A stretch of DNA of 5,864 nucleotides from Spirochaetota bacterium (lineage in GTDB: Bacteria > Spirochaetota > JAGLSM01 > JAKPMW01): NCBI GenBank assembly GCA_029548715.1, contig JAKPMW010000029.1, forward strand, positions 1 through 5,864, read 5' to 3'. This document shows, in pieces, positions 1-5,811 of the stretch. The translations under genes were made by a program, and so were the position numbers. Each line of letters begins with the position of its first letter. Position 1 is the stretch's first letter. The notes under the pieces are model-generated. The model ran no database searches, was not told where the DNA came from, and saw nothing but the letters and a program-made list of their open reading frames with translations.

Positions 1-528
1 GTTGACCAGTGCCCGGACAATGGCAACACGCTGCTGTTCGCCACCGGAAAGCTGGCCAGGCCTGTGATCCAGACGCGACCCCAGTCCGATGCTGCAGAGC
101 AGATCTCGCGCCATGTCCGCTGCCTCTTCAAACCCCCTGCCCGCCAGGAGTGCCGGCATCGCCACGTTTTCGAGAGCTGAAAAATCGGGCAGGAGGTGAT
201 GATACTGAAAAACAAATCCGATATGACGATTGCGAAAGGTCGCCAGCGCGGTTTCATTCATCCCCTCGATTGCCGTCCCGAATATGGAAATGACACCCGC
301 TGAGGCATAATCCAGCCCGCCAATCAGGTTAAGCAGCGTGCTCTTGCCGCTCCCGCTTTCACCAATCACCGCCAGTGACCGACGGGCCTGAAGCTCAAAG
401 CTGACGTCCGACAGGACCGGCAGCAATTCGGCGGCACTGGCATACACTTTTGAAACATTCTGCAGGAAAACAGCAGTCGCTGCCTGCTTTTTTGCGGCAA
501 CAGCCGGTTTGTTTTTGGCAATGGCCAT
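1..528 (-). CDS. lolD: LolD-type lipoprotein-release ABC transporter ATPase (partial, C-terminus outside window)
   Basis: The cytoplasmic ATPase of the Lol complex powers extraction of outer-membrane lipoproteins from the inner membrane for hand-over to the LolA carrier. 176 codons are visible. Walker A is GESGSGKST at residues 56-64. The Q-loop lies in VFQYHHLLPDFSALENV, from about residue 106; this stretch is highly typical of LolD among MacB-like ATPases. The ABC signature LSGGEQQR is at 160-167. Walker B and the H-loop lie beyond the left edge. The ATG at 528 follows AAGGA with a short spacer and starts 3 nt after the stop of the permease gene, so the pair is surely co-transcribed. Some 20 Ala/Lys-rich residues precede the usual N-terminal strand, a modest extension. 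A MacB- or FtsE-like assignment is possible but less likely given the Q-loop sequence and the LolC neighbour. Confidence 0.93.
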   Translation of the reverse strand, partial: MAIAKNKPAVAAKKQAATAVFLQNVSKVYASAAELLPVLSDVSFELQARRSLAVIGESGSGKSTLLNLIGGLDYASAGVISIFGTAIEGMNETALATFRNRHIGFVFQYHHLLPDFSALENVAMPALLAGRGFEEAADMARDLLCSIGLGSRLDHRPGQLSGGEQQRVAIVRALVN

Positions 529-531
529 GGA

Positions 532-1839
532 CTATTCCTTGTGAAGGACTTCGGTCACTTTTAACCGAGCCGCCTGCCGTGCAGGAATCAACGAACAGAG
601 TGTGGTCAACAGCACCGAGCCAAGACAGATGGCAAACACTTCCATAGCCTCTATCCGAACCGGAAAAGTGCTCACGTAATACACATCTTCAGGGAAGAGC
701 TTCCAGGGGCGGGGCGCCGGGAGGTCAACCAGTCCGTTAAAAAGGGAGTGGAAACTCACCCCGAAAGCGTTTACCACTGTCTCTATTCCCCGTAAAATCG
801 TATCCATTGATGTTGCGATCAGGAGACCTGACAATAATCCTATGACCGTGCCTGCCAGGCCAACCATAAACCCCTGGGCCAGGAAAGTCCGCATCACGGC
901 ATCCGGAGTCATTCCGATGGACTTGACAATTCCGATCTCCCGTTCCTTTTCCATGACCACCATAATCAGGGTGCTCGCAATCGAAAATGCCGCCATGGCA
1001 ATGACAAAAAAGAGCACAACCCCGATCAGGGTCTTTTCGGTCACAAGGGCCTGATAGAGATTGCGGCGCAACTGCATCCATGTCATGGACATGTACGTGT
1101 ACTCCGTTGCCCGATTAATCTGCTCCCGGTATTCCCTCGCACGGTTGTAATCGTCAACCTTGATTCCGACAGCCCAGGCCACATCACCGACCCCGAAAAG
1201 AAACTGGGCGTCGGGGAGAGACATAAAGACAAAAAACTCGTCATACTCAGAAAAACCGGAGGAGAAGATTCCGGCCACCCTGTACTCGATATTGAGGGGA
1301 ATCATCAGCGGATCAGCATCCTGGCGCGGTGGAACAAAGAGGGAAACCCGGTCCCCCACCCGCACACCCAAAAGCTGGGCCAGGACCTCGCCGATGACAA
1401 TGTTGTTGCGCCGCTCAAGATCAAATTTTCCCTGGGGAACAGCGAACCGCGTCATGAAATCAGGATCACGCCTGAGCAGATCAGGCACCACCCCGCGAAT
1501 CTTGACTCCGCGCACGCTGCTGTGCCAGCGGATCAGTCCCTGCCCCTCGTACTGCGGCAAGGCCAGGGTCACCCCTGGAACCTTGCGTATCCTTTCGATC
1601 AACGAGCGATAATCAGCGATCGCACCCTCCCCGGGAGCGGTCAGGATGATGTGTGATTCTTTTGAAAGGATCTTGCTTTTCATGTCCTCATGGAATCCGT
1701 TAAGAACGGAAAACACGACTATCAGGACAAGAACAGCGAGCGAGACACAAAGCACAGATATGGCGGAGACAAGCGATATCGACGAACGACGCTTTCTGGC
1801 CAAAAAATAGCGCAAGCTCAAAAACAATTCAGGGCGCAC
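532..1839 (-). CDS. lolC: LolC/LolE-family lipoprotein-release permease
   Basis: This is the inner-membrane permease of the Lol lipoprotein-releasing complex (FtsX/MacB superfamily), 435 residues and slightly longer than the usual 400-415. Visible topology: TM1 at about 24-48, a large periplasmic domain at about 49-268, TM2 at about 270-296, TM3 at about 321-345 and TM4 at about 398-418. The cytoplasmic coupling segment MEKEREIGIVKSIGMTP (296-312) and the end PARQAARLKVTEVLHKE are classic for the family. The periplasmic loop between TM3 and TM4 is about 50 residues, which probably accounts for the extra length. The start is GTG at 1839, preceded by AAGGA with 9 nt spacing; no better in-frame start lies nearby. 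lolD follows after 3 nt. Only one permease gene is visible, so it may act as a homodimer, as inferred for organisms with a single LolC/E protein. LolC versus LolE cannot be separated by eye. Confidence 0.92.
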   Translation of the reverse strand: MRPELFLSLRYFLARKRRSSISLVSAISVLCVSLAVLVLIVVFSVLNGFHEDMKSKILSKESHIILTAPGEGAIADYRSLIERIRKVPGVTLALPQYEGQGLIRWHSSVRGVKIRGVVPDLLRRDPDFMTRFAVPQGKFDLERRNNIVIGEVLAQLLGVRVGDRVSLFVPPRQDADPLMIPLNIEYRVAGIFSSGFSEYDEFFVFMSLPDAQFLFGVGDVAWAVGIKVDDYNRAREYREQINRATEYTYMSMTWMQLRRNLYQALVTEKTLIGVVLFFVIAMAAFSIASTLIMVVMEKEREIGIVKSIGMTPDAVMRTFLAQGFMVGLAGTVIGLLSGLLIATSMDTILRGIETVVNAFGVSFHSLFNGLVDLPAPRPWKLFPEDVYYVSTFPVRIEAMEVFAICLGSVLLTTLCSLIPARQAARLKVTEVLHKE

Positions 1840-1848
1840 AGGGCATTA

Positions 1849-1853
1849 TCCTT
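1849..1853 (-). promoter_or_regulatory. Shine-Dalgarno site supporting the GTG start of lolC
   Basis: AAGGA on the minus strand lies 9 nt upstream of the GTG at 1839. A nearer ATG (1846) is out of frame and opens only five codons, so this site supports GTG as the lolC start. Confidence 0.6.
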
Positions 1854-1924
1854 CGGGCAGTCCGGCTGCACTTGGCCCTTTAGCCCGGGGTGCATCCGTA
1901 CCGATACTTGAAGTGTGTACCGCC

Positions 1925-1954
1925 AGTCTACCATTGATCCCTGATGACTGTCAA
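1925..1954 (-). promoter_or_regulatory. Candidate sigma70 promoter for lolCD
   Basis: On the minus strand a perfect -35 hexamer TTGACA (1954-1949) is followed after 18 bp by TAGACT (1930-1925), which matches four of six -10 positions. Transcription would begin near 1918, giving a leader of roughly 80 nt before the lolC GTG. This is consensus matching by eye only. Confidence 0.5.
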
Positions 1955-1983
1955 TGGCCCTGTCGGCCACATACGTGAAAGAA

Positions 1984-2015
1984 TTGACTTTCCAGCCCGG
2001 TGCTGGCACTATACT
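1984..2015 (+). promoter_or_regulatory. Candidate promoter with a long spacer and central dyad, upstream of the tail-anchored protein gene
   Basis: TTGACT (1984-1989) and TATACT (2010-2015) each match the sigma70 hexamers at five of six positions, but they are 20 bp apart instead of about 17. The spacer holds an inverted repeat, CCAGC-N5-GCTGG, at 1992-2006. A long spacer centred on a dyad is the architecture known for MerR-family activated promoters. No MerR gene is in the window, so the regulator is inference. ACTATA at 2008-2013 would give an 18-bp spacer and an ordinary promoter. Confidence 0.42.
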
Positions 2016-2057
2016 TTACAGAGTTAAAATACTGATTGGGTGCACCCCTCTGTAAAG
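2014..2057. repeat. Nested inverted repeats in the leader of the tail-anchored protein gene
   Basis: Perfect 10-bp arms CTTTACAGAG (2014-2023) and CTCTGTAAAG (2048-2057) enclose 24 nt. Directly inside the right arm is a second perfect 10-bp palindrome, GGGTGCACCC (2038-2047). The left arm overlaps the candidate -10 box and likely transcription start, so the structure may work as a DNA operator rather than only as an RNA hairpin. Function is unknown. Confidence 0.6.
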
Positions 2058-2144
2058 ATGCTTTCCCGCTCGCCTTCAGATCCCGGTTGTCCATACCTGG
2101 CGGGGAGACGGGTGCTACCGGTGGAATAAAACAGGACAAGGGAT

Positions 2145-3164
2145 ATGGCGACCGCAAACCAGCCGCAGCAAAGTCTGTACACCATTGTCAAGGGCCGCTT
2201 CAAGGCCATTGACACAAACACCTTCGGACTCTTCCTCATCTTCATGAACAACAATCTCCGCGTGGCTGAAAGCGTGACGATCATTGCCTCGCACTTCAGT
2301 TCGATGTACGAGACCGACCCCAAGCTGAGCTGGTCCGATGTTGAAGAACGGATCATGAACCTCAAGTGGAAGGGTGAGTTCGCCACAAGCATATCCCGGG
2401 ACACCCAGACCTTCGTGGAAAATGCCTTCAAGGGGGTCCGCTCAGAGGAACTGTACAGCCTGATCAAGTCAAACGCCGTCAGCAAGATCGAAAACCTGCT
2501 CTCGATGATGCTGGTCAAACCCCTTGGAGACAAGAACATCCATATCGAACTCTCCTGGGAAAACGCCTCGGCCGAACAGATCCAGAACGCCAAGCAGGAG
2601 CGCGAACTGCGGGATGCCCCGGACGGCTCTGCTTCTGATGACATGCTGGCACCCCAGCCTGAGCCCGATGATACTTTTCGAGTTGATGAGGGTTCGGTTG
2701 TTCTTGAGGTCAATTTCGTTTTGGCCCCTGTCTCAGGGATTCCCATCTTCGAGCTTCAGCCGGGCGACCGGATCATGGTCAAGATCAACCCGGCAACCAA
2801 GCGCGGACTGTACTTCATCGAGCTGCTGAATGCCCGCCATGACGAAGAAATCGTTCCCGTACCCGGGACGGTCACAGAACTCAAGCTCAACAAGTCAAAC
2901 GAGTATGTGGTCCTGGTCAAGATCGGGGAGGGGATTTTTGGCAAGGTTATCGAAGCCGAACAGGTCAAGATCAAGCGCTTTGACCCCAACACCGACAAGA
3001 AGACCGCCGCCAATGCGCAACGCAATCTGGCCGCTGCCGGATTTACCAAGGCTGAGCCGGTCACCAAGCAGGACAAGGCCATCCGAAACCTCTACTGGCT
3101 GATGTATCTCGGCGGTTTCGTCGTCCTCGCCGTCATTATGGTCATCGTGGCAGCGATAATCTGA
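2145..3164 (+). CDS. Unknown-function protein with a single C-terminal membrane anchor
   Basis: I do not recognise this 339-residue protein. It has no N-terminal signal peptide. Residues 1-160 look mostly helical and soluble (TFGLFLIFMNNNLRVAE near 26-42; charged helices to about 155). Residues about 155-180 are an acidic, Pro/Asp-rich linker. Residues about 181-280 are rich in beta-strand patterns (VVLEVNFVLAPVSG; GDRIMVKI; EYVVLVKIGEGIFGKVI). A Lys/Ala-rich stretch at 281-314 leads to one hydrophobic segment at about 317-338 that ends the protein. The body should therefore face the cytoplasm with the tail in the inner membrane. ATG 2145 is the only possible nearby start because TAA lies in frame at 2127; AGGA at 2133-2136 gives an 8-nt spacer. 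The gene stands alone between a divergent promoter region and a convergent operon. Its last seven codons and stop fall inside a 33-bp tandem repeat. Confidence 0.85.
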   Translation: MATANQPQQSLYTIVKGRFKAIDTNTFGLFLIFMNNNLRVAESVTIIASHFSSMYETDPKLSWSDVEERIMNLKWKGEFATSISRDTQTFVENAFKGVRSEELYSLIKSNAVSKIENLLSMMLVKPLGDKNIHIELSWENASAEQIQNAKQERELRDAPDGSASDDMLAPQPEPDDTFRVDEGSVVLEVNFVLAPVSGIPIFELQPGDRIMVKINPATKRGLYFIELLNARHDEEIVPVPGTVTELKLNKSNEYVVLVKIGEGIFGKVIEAEQVKIKRFDPNTDKKTAANAQRNLAAAGFTKAEPVTKQDKAIRNLYWLMYLGGFVVLAVIMVIVAAII

Positions 3165-3230
3165 CCACGACTGCTGGTCGTGGCAGCGATAATCTGACCA
3201 CGACTGCTGGTCGTGGCAGCGATAATCTGA
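3145..3230. repeat. 33-bp tandem repeat (2.6 copies) containing an in-frame stop codon
   Basis: Two full copies (3145-3177 and 3178-3210) are followed by a 20-bp partial copy (3211-3230), all without mismatch. The first copy begins inside the 3' end of the tail-anchored protein gene and includes its TGA (3162-3164). Because 33 is a multiple of three, the reading frame is kept. Downstream frames would read PRLLVVAAII-stop twice, mirroring the native VAAII-stop. The array looks like a recent slippage duplication. It ends 34 bp before the stop of the convergent gene. Confidence 0.95.
3165..3216. terminator. Two identical stem-loops between convergent genes, possible bidirectional terminator
   Basis: Each repeat junction forms a perfect hairpin, CCACGAC-TGCTG-GTCGTGG, at 3165-3183 and 3198-3216. 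The first begins immediately after the TGA of the plus-strand gene. Stems are 7 bp and GC-rich with 5-nt loops. There is no T-run on either strand, so they do not match a canonical intrinsic terminator. They could still impede polymerase or protect mRNA 3' ends from exonucleases, as REP-type hairpins do. Confidence 0.45.
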
Positions 3231-3263
3231 ATACAGCCCTTCCGGCTTGACCGGTGCGTTACC

Positions 3264-4232
3264 TCATGCACCTTCGGCCGACCGGGCGTCGCCGACTTCG
3301 ATAACCTTGATGGATGCGTTTTGATCGTCTTTCTCAAAATGTTTGTCAAAGATGATCACAACCTGCGTTCGCCGGCCTCGCTCAATGACGAAGTAATATT
3401 CTCCCGAATTTTTTCGCACGATATCAATCCCCCGGCCATGCTGCCGGAAGATGTCGCTGATGCTCCGGCCTTCGGCAAGCAGCCGTTCAACGCTCTTCTG
3501 CTGCTCAAGCGTTCGCAGGGACTCGAGTATCCTCGAACGGGTCAGGTTTCCGCAGAAATCTGTTATGGTGACACCAAACCGGTTTTCATCGTGCCCAACC
3601 TCGATCTGGACAGTCTCCTCTTCAGGCAGACTGACAGGGACTCCCTGCTTTTTTTCGCTTTCGTATCCGTGGGCATGATAAATTGCGTTCAGGAAGAGCT
3701 CATGCAGCACAAGGTCGATCTTGAAATCATAATCAAAATCAAACCCCCATTCAGAAGCCAGTGCCAGGGTAGTGTCGATCAGTCCCCGGACCTCAGCCGT
3801 CGACCTGAGCGCAAAGACCCGGACAAGGGCGTCACTCTTGAGATAATGCACCAGACCAAAGGCATGATCCGGATGCAGCAGCTTGTCGATAAAAAAAAGC
3901 AGTTCCTCTCTGGTAAATGGGCGCGCCAATACATTGACCCGCTCGTAATTGGCCAGGTCATCCAGCCAGGCCCCGATGTCCTCATCACAAAAAAGGACCA
4001 CGGGCAACATGGGGTGCTGGATGCGGATTGCGCCAAGAAGGTCAAAGGCTGTGCACTCCCCCTGGGCCATGTCCATCAATAACACGCCATCGGAAGGCAG
4101 AATTTCAGGGGGCAGGACTCCGGCATCAAGATAGCGTACCTCGTGACCACTTGAAAAAAAAATCCGTTCGAACACACCCCGGTACAATGGATCGGGCTCC
4201 AGAATGGCAACACATGCCCTGCCCATCGTCAT
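3264..4232 (-). CDS. Receiver-like domain fused to an RsbW/HATPase-type ATP-binding domain
   Basis: This is a 322-residue predicted cytoplasmic signalling protein. Residues about 5-120 resemble a response-regulator receiver. D54 in GVLLMDM is the likely phospho-acceptor and D14 follows an acidic-pocket-like EPD. The conserved Lys before Pro is replaced by Arg (R104 in LARPF), so phosphotransfer may be altered. Residues about 135-298 resemble a GHKL ATPase of the RsbW/serine-kinase type. The N-box is HELFLNAIYHA with E178 and N182; a DFCGNL motif at 225-230 stands where DxGxG is expected; the G2 box is HGRGIDIVRK at 265-274; and RRTQVVIIF is the final strand. No HisKA helix or phosphorylatable His box is seen, so a classical histidine kinase is unlikely. 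The last 20 or so residues look disordered. Its ATG overlaps the stop of the TPR gene by 4 bp (ATGA), implying translational coupling. Kinase activity and target are unknown. Confidence 0.82.
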   Translation of the reverse strand: MTMGRACVAILEPDPLYRGVFERIFFSSGHEVRYLDAGVLPPEILPSDGVLLMDMAQGECTAFDLLGAIRIQHPMLPVVLFCDEDIGAWLDDLANYERVNVLARPFTREELLFFIDKLLHPDHAFGLVHYLKSDALVRVFALRSTAEVRGLIDTTLALASEWGFDFDYDFKIDLVLHELFLNAIYHAHGYESEKKQGVPVSLPEEETVQIEVGHDENRFGVTITDFCGNLTRSRILESLRTLEQQKSVERLLAEGRSISDIFRQHGRGIDIVRKNSGEYYFVIERGRRTQVVIIFDKHFEKDDQNASIKVIEVGDARSAEGA

Positions 4233-5587
4233 CCGCTGACCTTGTCAAGCAGTTTGAGCAATGCCTCACGGTTAATCATGGTGACAACCCTGGTCTGGGC
4301 AAACTTGACGGCGCTCTCGTTAAACGAGGTATTGGCCACCATAAATGCCTTCTCCCCGCTGTTGGACCTCATTTTGGCATACAGATCCCGCAGGGGCATT
4401 TCACCGATCTCGCCCTTAGTTCGGATAAACCTGAACTGATAATTCGAGTTTTGCGTTTTGGTGCTGCGGTTTGCAAGGATATCGACAGTCCCGTCCTTGT
4501 TGATCTCGCTGGCCAGAATGGTGTCGATACGGATGACCTGTTTTGCAATATCACAGCAGTAATTGACAAAATCGGGCAAGGTTGCCATCTCGTATTTCTT
4601 CAGCTTTTCATTTGAATGAAGTTCAGAGTAATAACGGGCCTTGGCCTTGAAAATTTCGTCCAGCGGATCAAGGATCACATACGCCTTCAACGCCTCAAGA
4701 ACCTTGTCCACCTTGCGGGCAGCCTCATGAATCGAGATGACCTCGCGCAGGGCTTCCTTCTTGACCTCCACGGACGAAGCAAGCCGGACAGCATGGTTAA
4801 AACACTCAACAGCCTTGTCATGATTGATCGACCTGTTAAGCTGAGCCCCCCACTGCAGATACACCTGGGCCCGCTGCTCGTCGCCCGGAGCATGCCGCAG
4901 GGCAGCAGCAAAGGCGCCACCAGCCTTGGCAACGTTTCCAAGTTTTCCATATATCCGCCCCAGCGAATAAAGTGCCATGAAATTATTGGGCTGCAGGGAT
5001 GCCACCTTTTCAAGGGCACCGACTGCCGTCTCAAAATTCCCCTGCTGAAAGGCCGCCATTCCGCTGTAATAATTTGCACTGACATTGTCCGGCTCGAGCT
5101 TGAGCGCACGGGCAGCATATCCGAAGGCGTCCGGATAATTCCCCTCGTCGTAGTTGTAGGCTGCAAGGGACGCATTGACCTCAATGCTTGTGCTGTCGAT
5201 CCCCTTGGCCATCATCAGATACTTGTAGGCCTCCTTGCGATTTCCAAGCGCAAACTCGGCCCTGGCCCCAAGGAGGATAACATCCGTATGCGACACACCG
5301 GATGCCGCAAGATTTCGCTCGAGCAGCTTTTTGACATTTTGCAATCCCTCAAAGGGGAGACCGCTCTGGAGCTGCAGGGTGGCAAGGTTGAAGAGCGAAA
5401 CAAGATCATCCGGATTAGCCTGTACCACCTCAACCAGATGCTTGATGGCTTCGAGGCTTTTCCCCTTGTCGATATGCTCGGTGGCATCTCTCTTCTGCCG
5501 GGCGGTACGGATACTCTTGAAGATGACAATTGTGACGATAATCGCGAGACCGCCGACAAAAACGGCCAGAAAGGTTATGGTCAGCAT
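4229..5587 (-). CDS. Membrane-anchored TPR protein with C-terminal Mrr-like (restriction-endonuclease-fold) domain
   Basis: This is a 452-residue protein. Residues about 3-23 form an N-terminal membrane segment followed by basic residues (RTARQKR), placing the rest in the cytoplasm. Residues about 35-310 contain roughly seven TPR-like helical pairs. The clearest are at 136-169 (ending LKLEPDN), 170-202 (SLQPNN) and 204-236 (RHAPGD); these are usually protein-binding scaffolds. Residues about 341-450 resemble the Mrr_cat fold: TVDILANR (D369), then YQFRFIR, then PLRDLYAKM, then KAFMVANTSFNESAVKFA, then VVTMINREALLKLL. The Mrr motif D-Xn-Q-X-K reads here as D369...Q384-F-R386, so the catalytic Lys is replaced and nuclease activity is doubtful. 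The reading frame stays open to 5752, but ATG 5587 has GGAG 8 nt upstream and begins exactly at the membrane segment. It is the first gene of a two-gene operon with the receiver-HATPase gene. Confidence 0.82.
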   Translation of the reverse strand: MLTITFLAVFVGGLAIIVTIVIFKSIRTARQKRDATEHIDKGKSLEAIKHLVEVVQANPDDLVSLFNLATLQLQSGLPFEGLQNVKKLLERNLAASGVSHTDVILLGARAEFALGNRKEAYKYLMMAKGIDSTSIEVNASLAAYNYDEGNYPDAFGYAARALKLEPDNVSANYYSGMAAFQQGNFETAVGALEKVASLQPNNFMALYSLGRIYGKLGNVAKAGGAFAAALRHAPGDEQRAQVYLQWGAQLNRSINHDKAVECFNHAVRLASSVEVKKEALREVISIHEAARKVDKVLEALKAYVILDPLDEIFKAKARYYSELHSNEKLKKYEMATLPDFVNYCCDIAKQVIRIDTILASEINKDGTVDILANRSTKTQNSNYQFRFIRTKGEIGEMPLRDLYAKMRSNSGEKAFMVANTSFNESAVKFAQTRVVTMINREALLKLLDKVSG

Positions 5588-5595
5588 GAGCGTGT

Positions 5596-5599
5596 CTCC
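5596..5599 (-). promoter_or_regulatory. Shine-Dalgarno site fixing the start of the TPR/Mrr-like gene
   Basis: GGAG on the minus strand lies 8 nt before the ATG at 5587. The reading frame could extend 55 codons further upstream, but that stretch is not membrane- or domain-like and overlaps the promoter candidate, so this site decides in favour of 5587. Confidence 0.65.
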
Positions 5600-5634
5600 G
5601 TCACTTGGCACTCCCTCTCTGTAACATGGTGAAT

Positions 5635-5663
5635 ATAGTATACGAGACCGGGGTGGATGACAA
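5635..5663 (-). promoter_or_regulatory. Candidate sigma70 promoter for the TPR/HATPase operon
   Basis: On the minus strand TTGTCA (5663-5658, five of six -35 matches) is followed by TACTAT (5640-5635) after 17 bp. The overlapping TATACT (5642-5637) is a better -10 hexamer but has only a 15-bp spacer. Transcription would start about 40 nt before the ATG at 5587. This is consensus matching by eye. Confidence 0.45.
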
Positions 5664-5709
5664 GCCTGGGCATACCCCATCCGGTCACTTCTTTTACCGT
5701 ACAAGATAC

Positions 5710-5737
5710 TTGAATTAGCAGTAATCTGCTGTAATAT
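5710..5737 (+). promoter_or_regulatory. Candidate promoter with dyad in the spacer, upstream of the rightward exported-protein gene
   Basis: TTGAAT (5710-5715) and TAATAT (5732-5737) are separated by 16 bp and each match four of six consensus positions. A perfect inverted repeat AGCAG-TAAT-CTGCT (5717-5730) fills the spacer and could be an operator. The hexamers are weak, so this is tentative. It lies back-to-back with the leftward operon promoter. Confidence 0.3.
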
Positions 5738-5764
5738 GGAAAGAAATGGCATTCCTGCCCGAGC

Positions 5765-5780
5765 CGCCTGTTTTCAGGCG
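5765..5780 (+). repeat. Small perfect hairpin in the leader of the rightward gene
   Basis: CGCCTG-TTTT-CAGGCG forms a 6-bp GC-rich stem with a four-base loop. It ends 20 nt upstream of the strong ribosome-binding site. It may stabilise the leader or reflect a protein-binding dyad; no T-run follows, so it is not a terminator. Confidence 0.5.
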
Positions 5781-5800
5781 TGGAGTGGCACAGTCATACC

Positions 5801-5806
5801 GGAGGT
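5801..5806 (+). promoter_or_regulatory. Strong Shine-Dalgarno site for the rightward partial gene
   Basis: GGAGGT, a full-strength anti-16S match, lies 5 nt before the ATG at 5812. It is the best ribosome-binding site in the window and is the main support for the truncated gene at the right edge. Confidence 0.7.
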
Positions 5807-5811
5807 AACAT

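Noticed and set aside
1829..1846. Five-codon mini-ORF (MPCAP) overlapping the lolC GTG start
   Set aside because: Its spacing from AAGGA is only 2 nt, so the same site serves the lolC GTG better; five codons give no independent evidence of translation.
2004..2020. Sigma54 promoter
   Set aside because: TGGCAC matches the -24 element, but the bases at the -12 position read TTTAC rather than TTGC, so the essential GC is missing.
2016..2144. Riboswitch in the leader of the tail-anchored gene
   Set aside because: I looked for c-di-GMP, cobalamin and similar conserved cores and found none; only the inverted repeats are supportable.
1818..2157. Short minus-strand open frames (63 and 68 codons) between lolC and the tail-anchored gene
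   Set aside because: They overlap the promoter region and gene starts, lack convincing ribosome-binding sites and show no protein-like pattern.
3145..3230. CRISPR array
   Set aside because: The copies are directly adjacent with no spacers, one end lies inside a gene, and no cas gene is present.
3321..4082. Open frame of 253 codons opposite the receiver-HATPase gene
   Set aside because: The minus-strand product has coherent receiver and HATPase motifs; the plus-strand product has none.
4616..5632. Long open frame (338 codons) on the plus strand opposite the TPR gene
   Set aside because: It is antisense to a gene with clear TPR and Mrr-like patterning; its product has no recognisable domain and it has no supporting ribosome-binding site. 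It is a shadow of biased codon use.
5588..5752. 55-codon N-terminal extension of the TPR/Mrr-like gene
   Set aside because: The added residues are not domain- or signal-like, would cover the promoter candidate, and the internal ATG at 5587 has a good GGAG site directly before a membrane segment.
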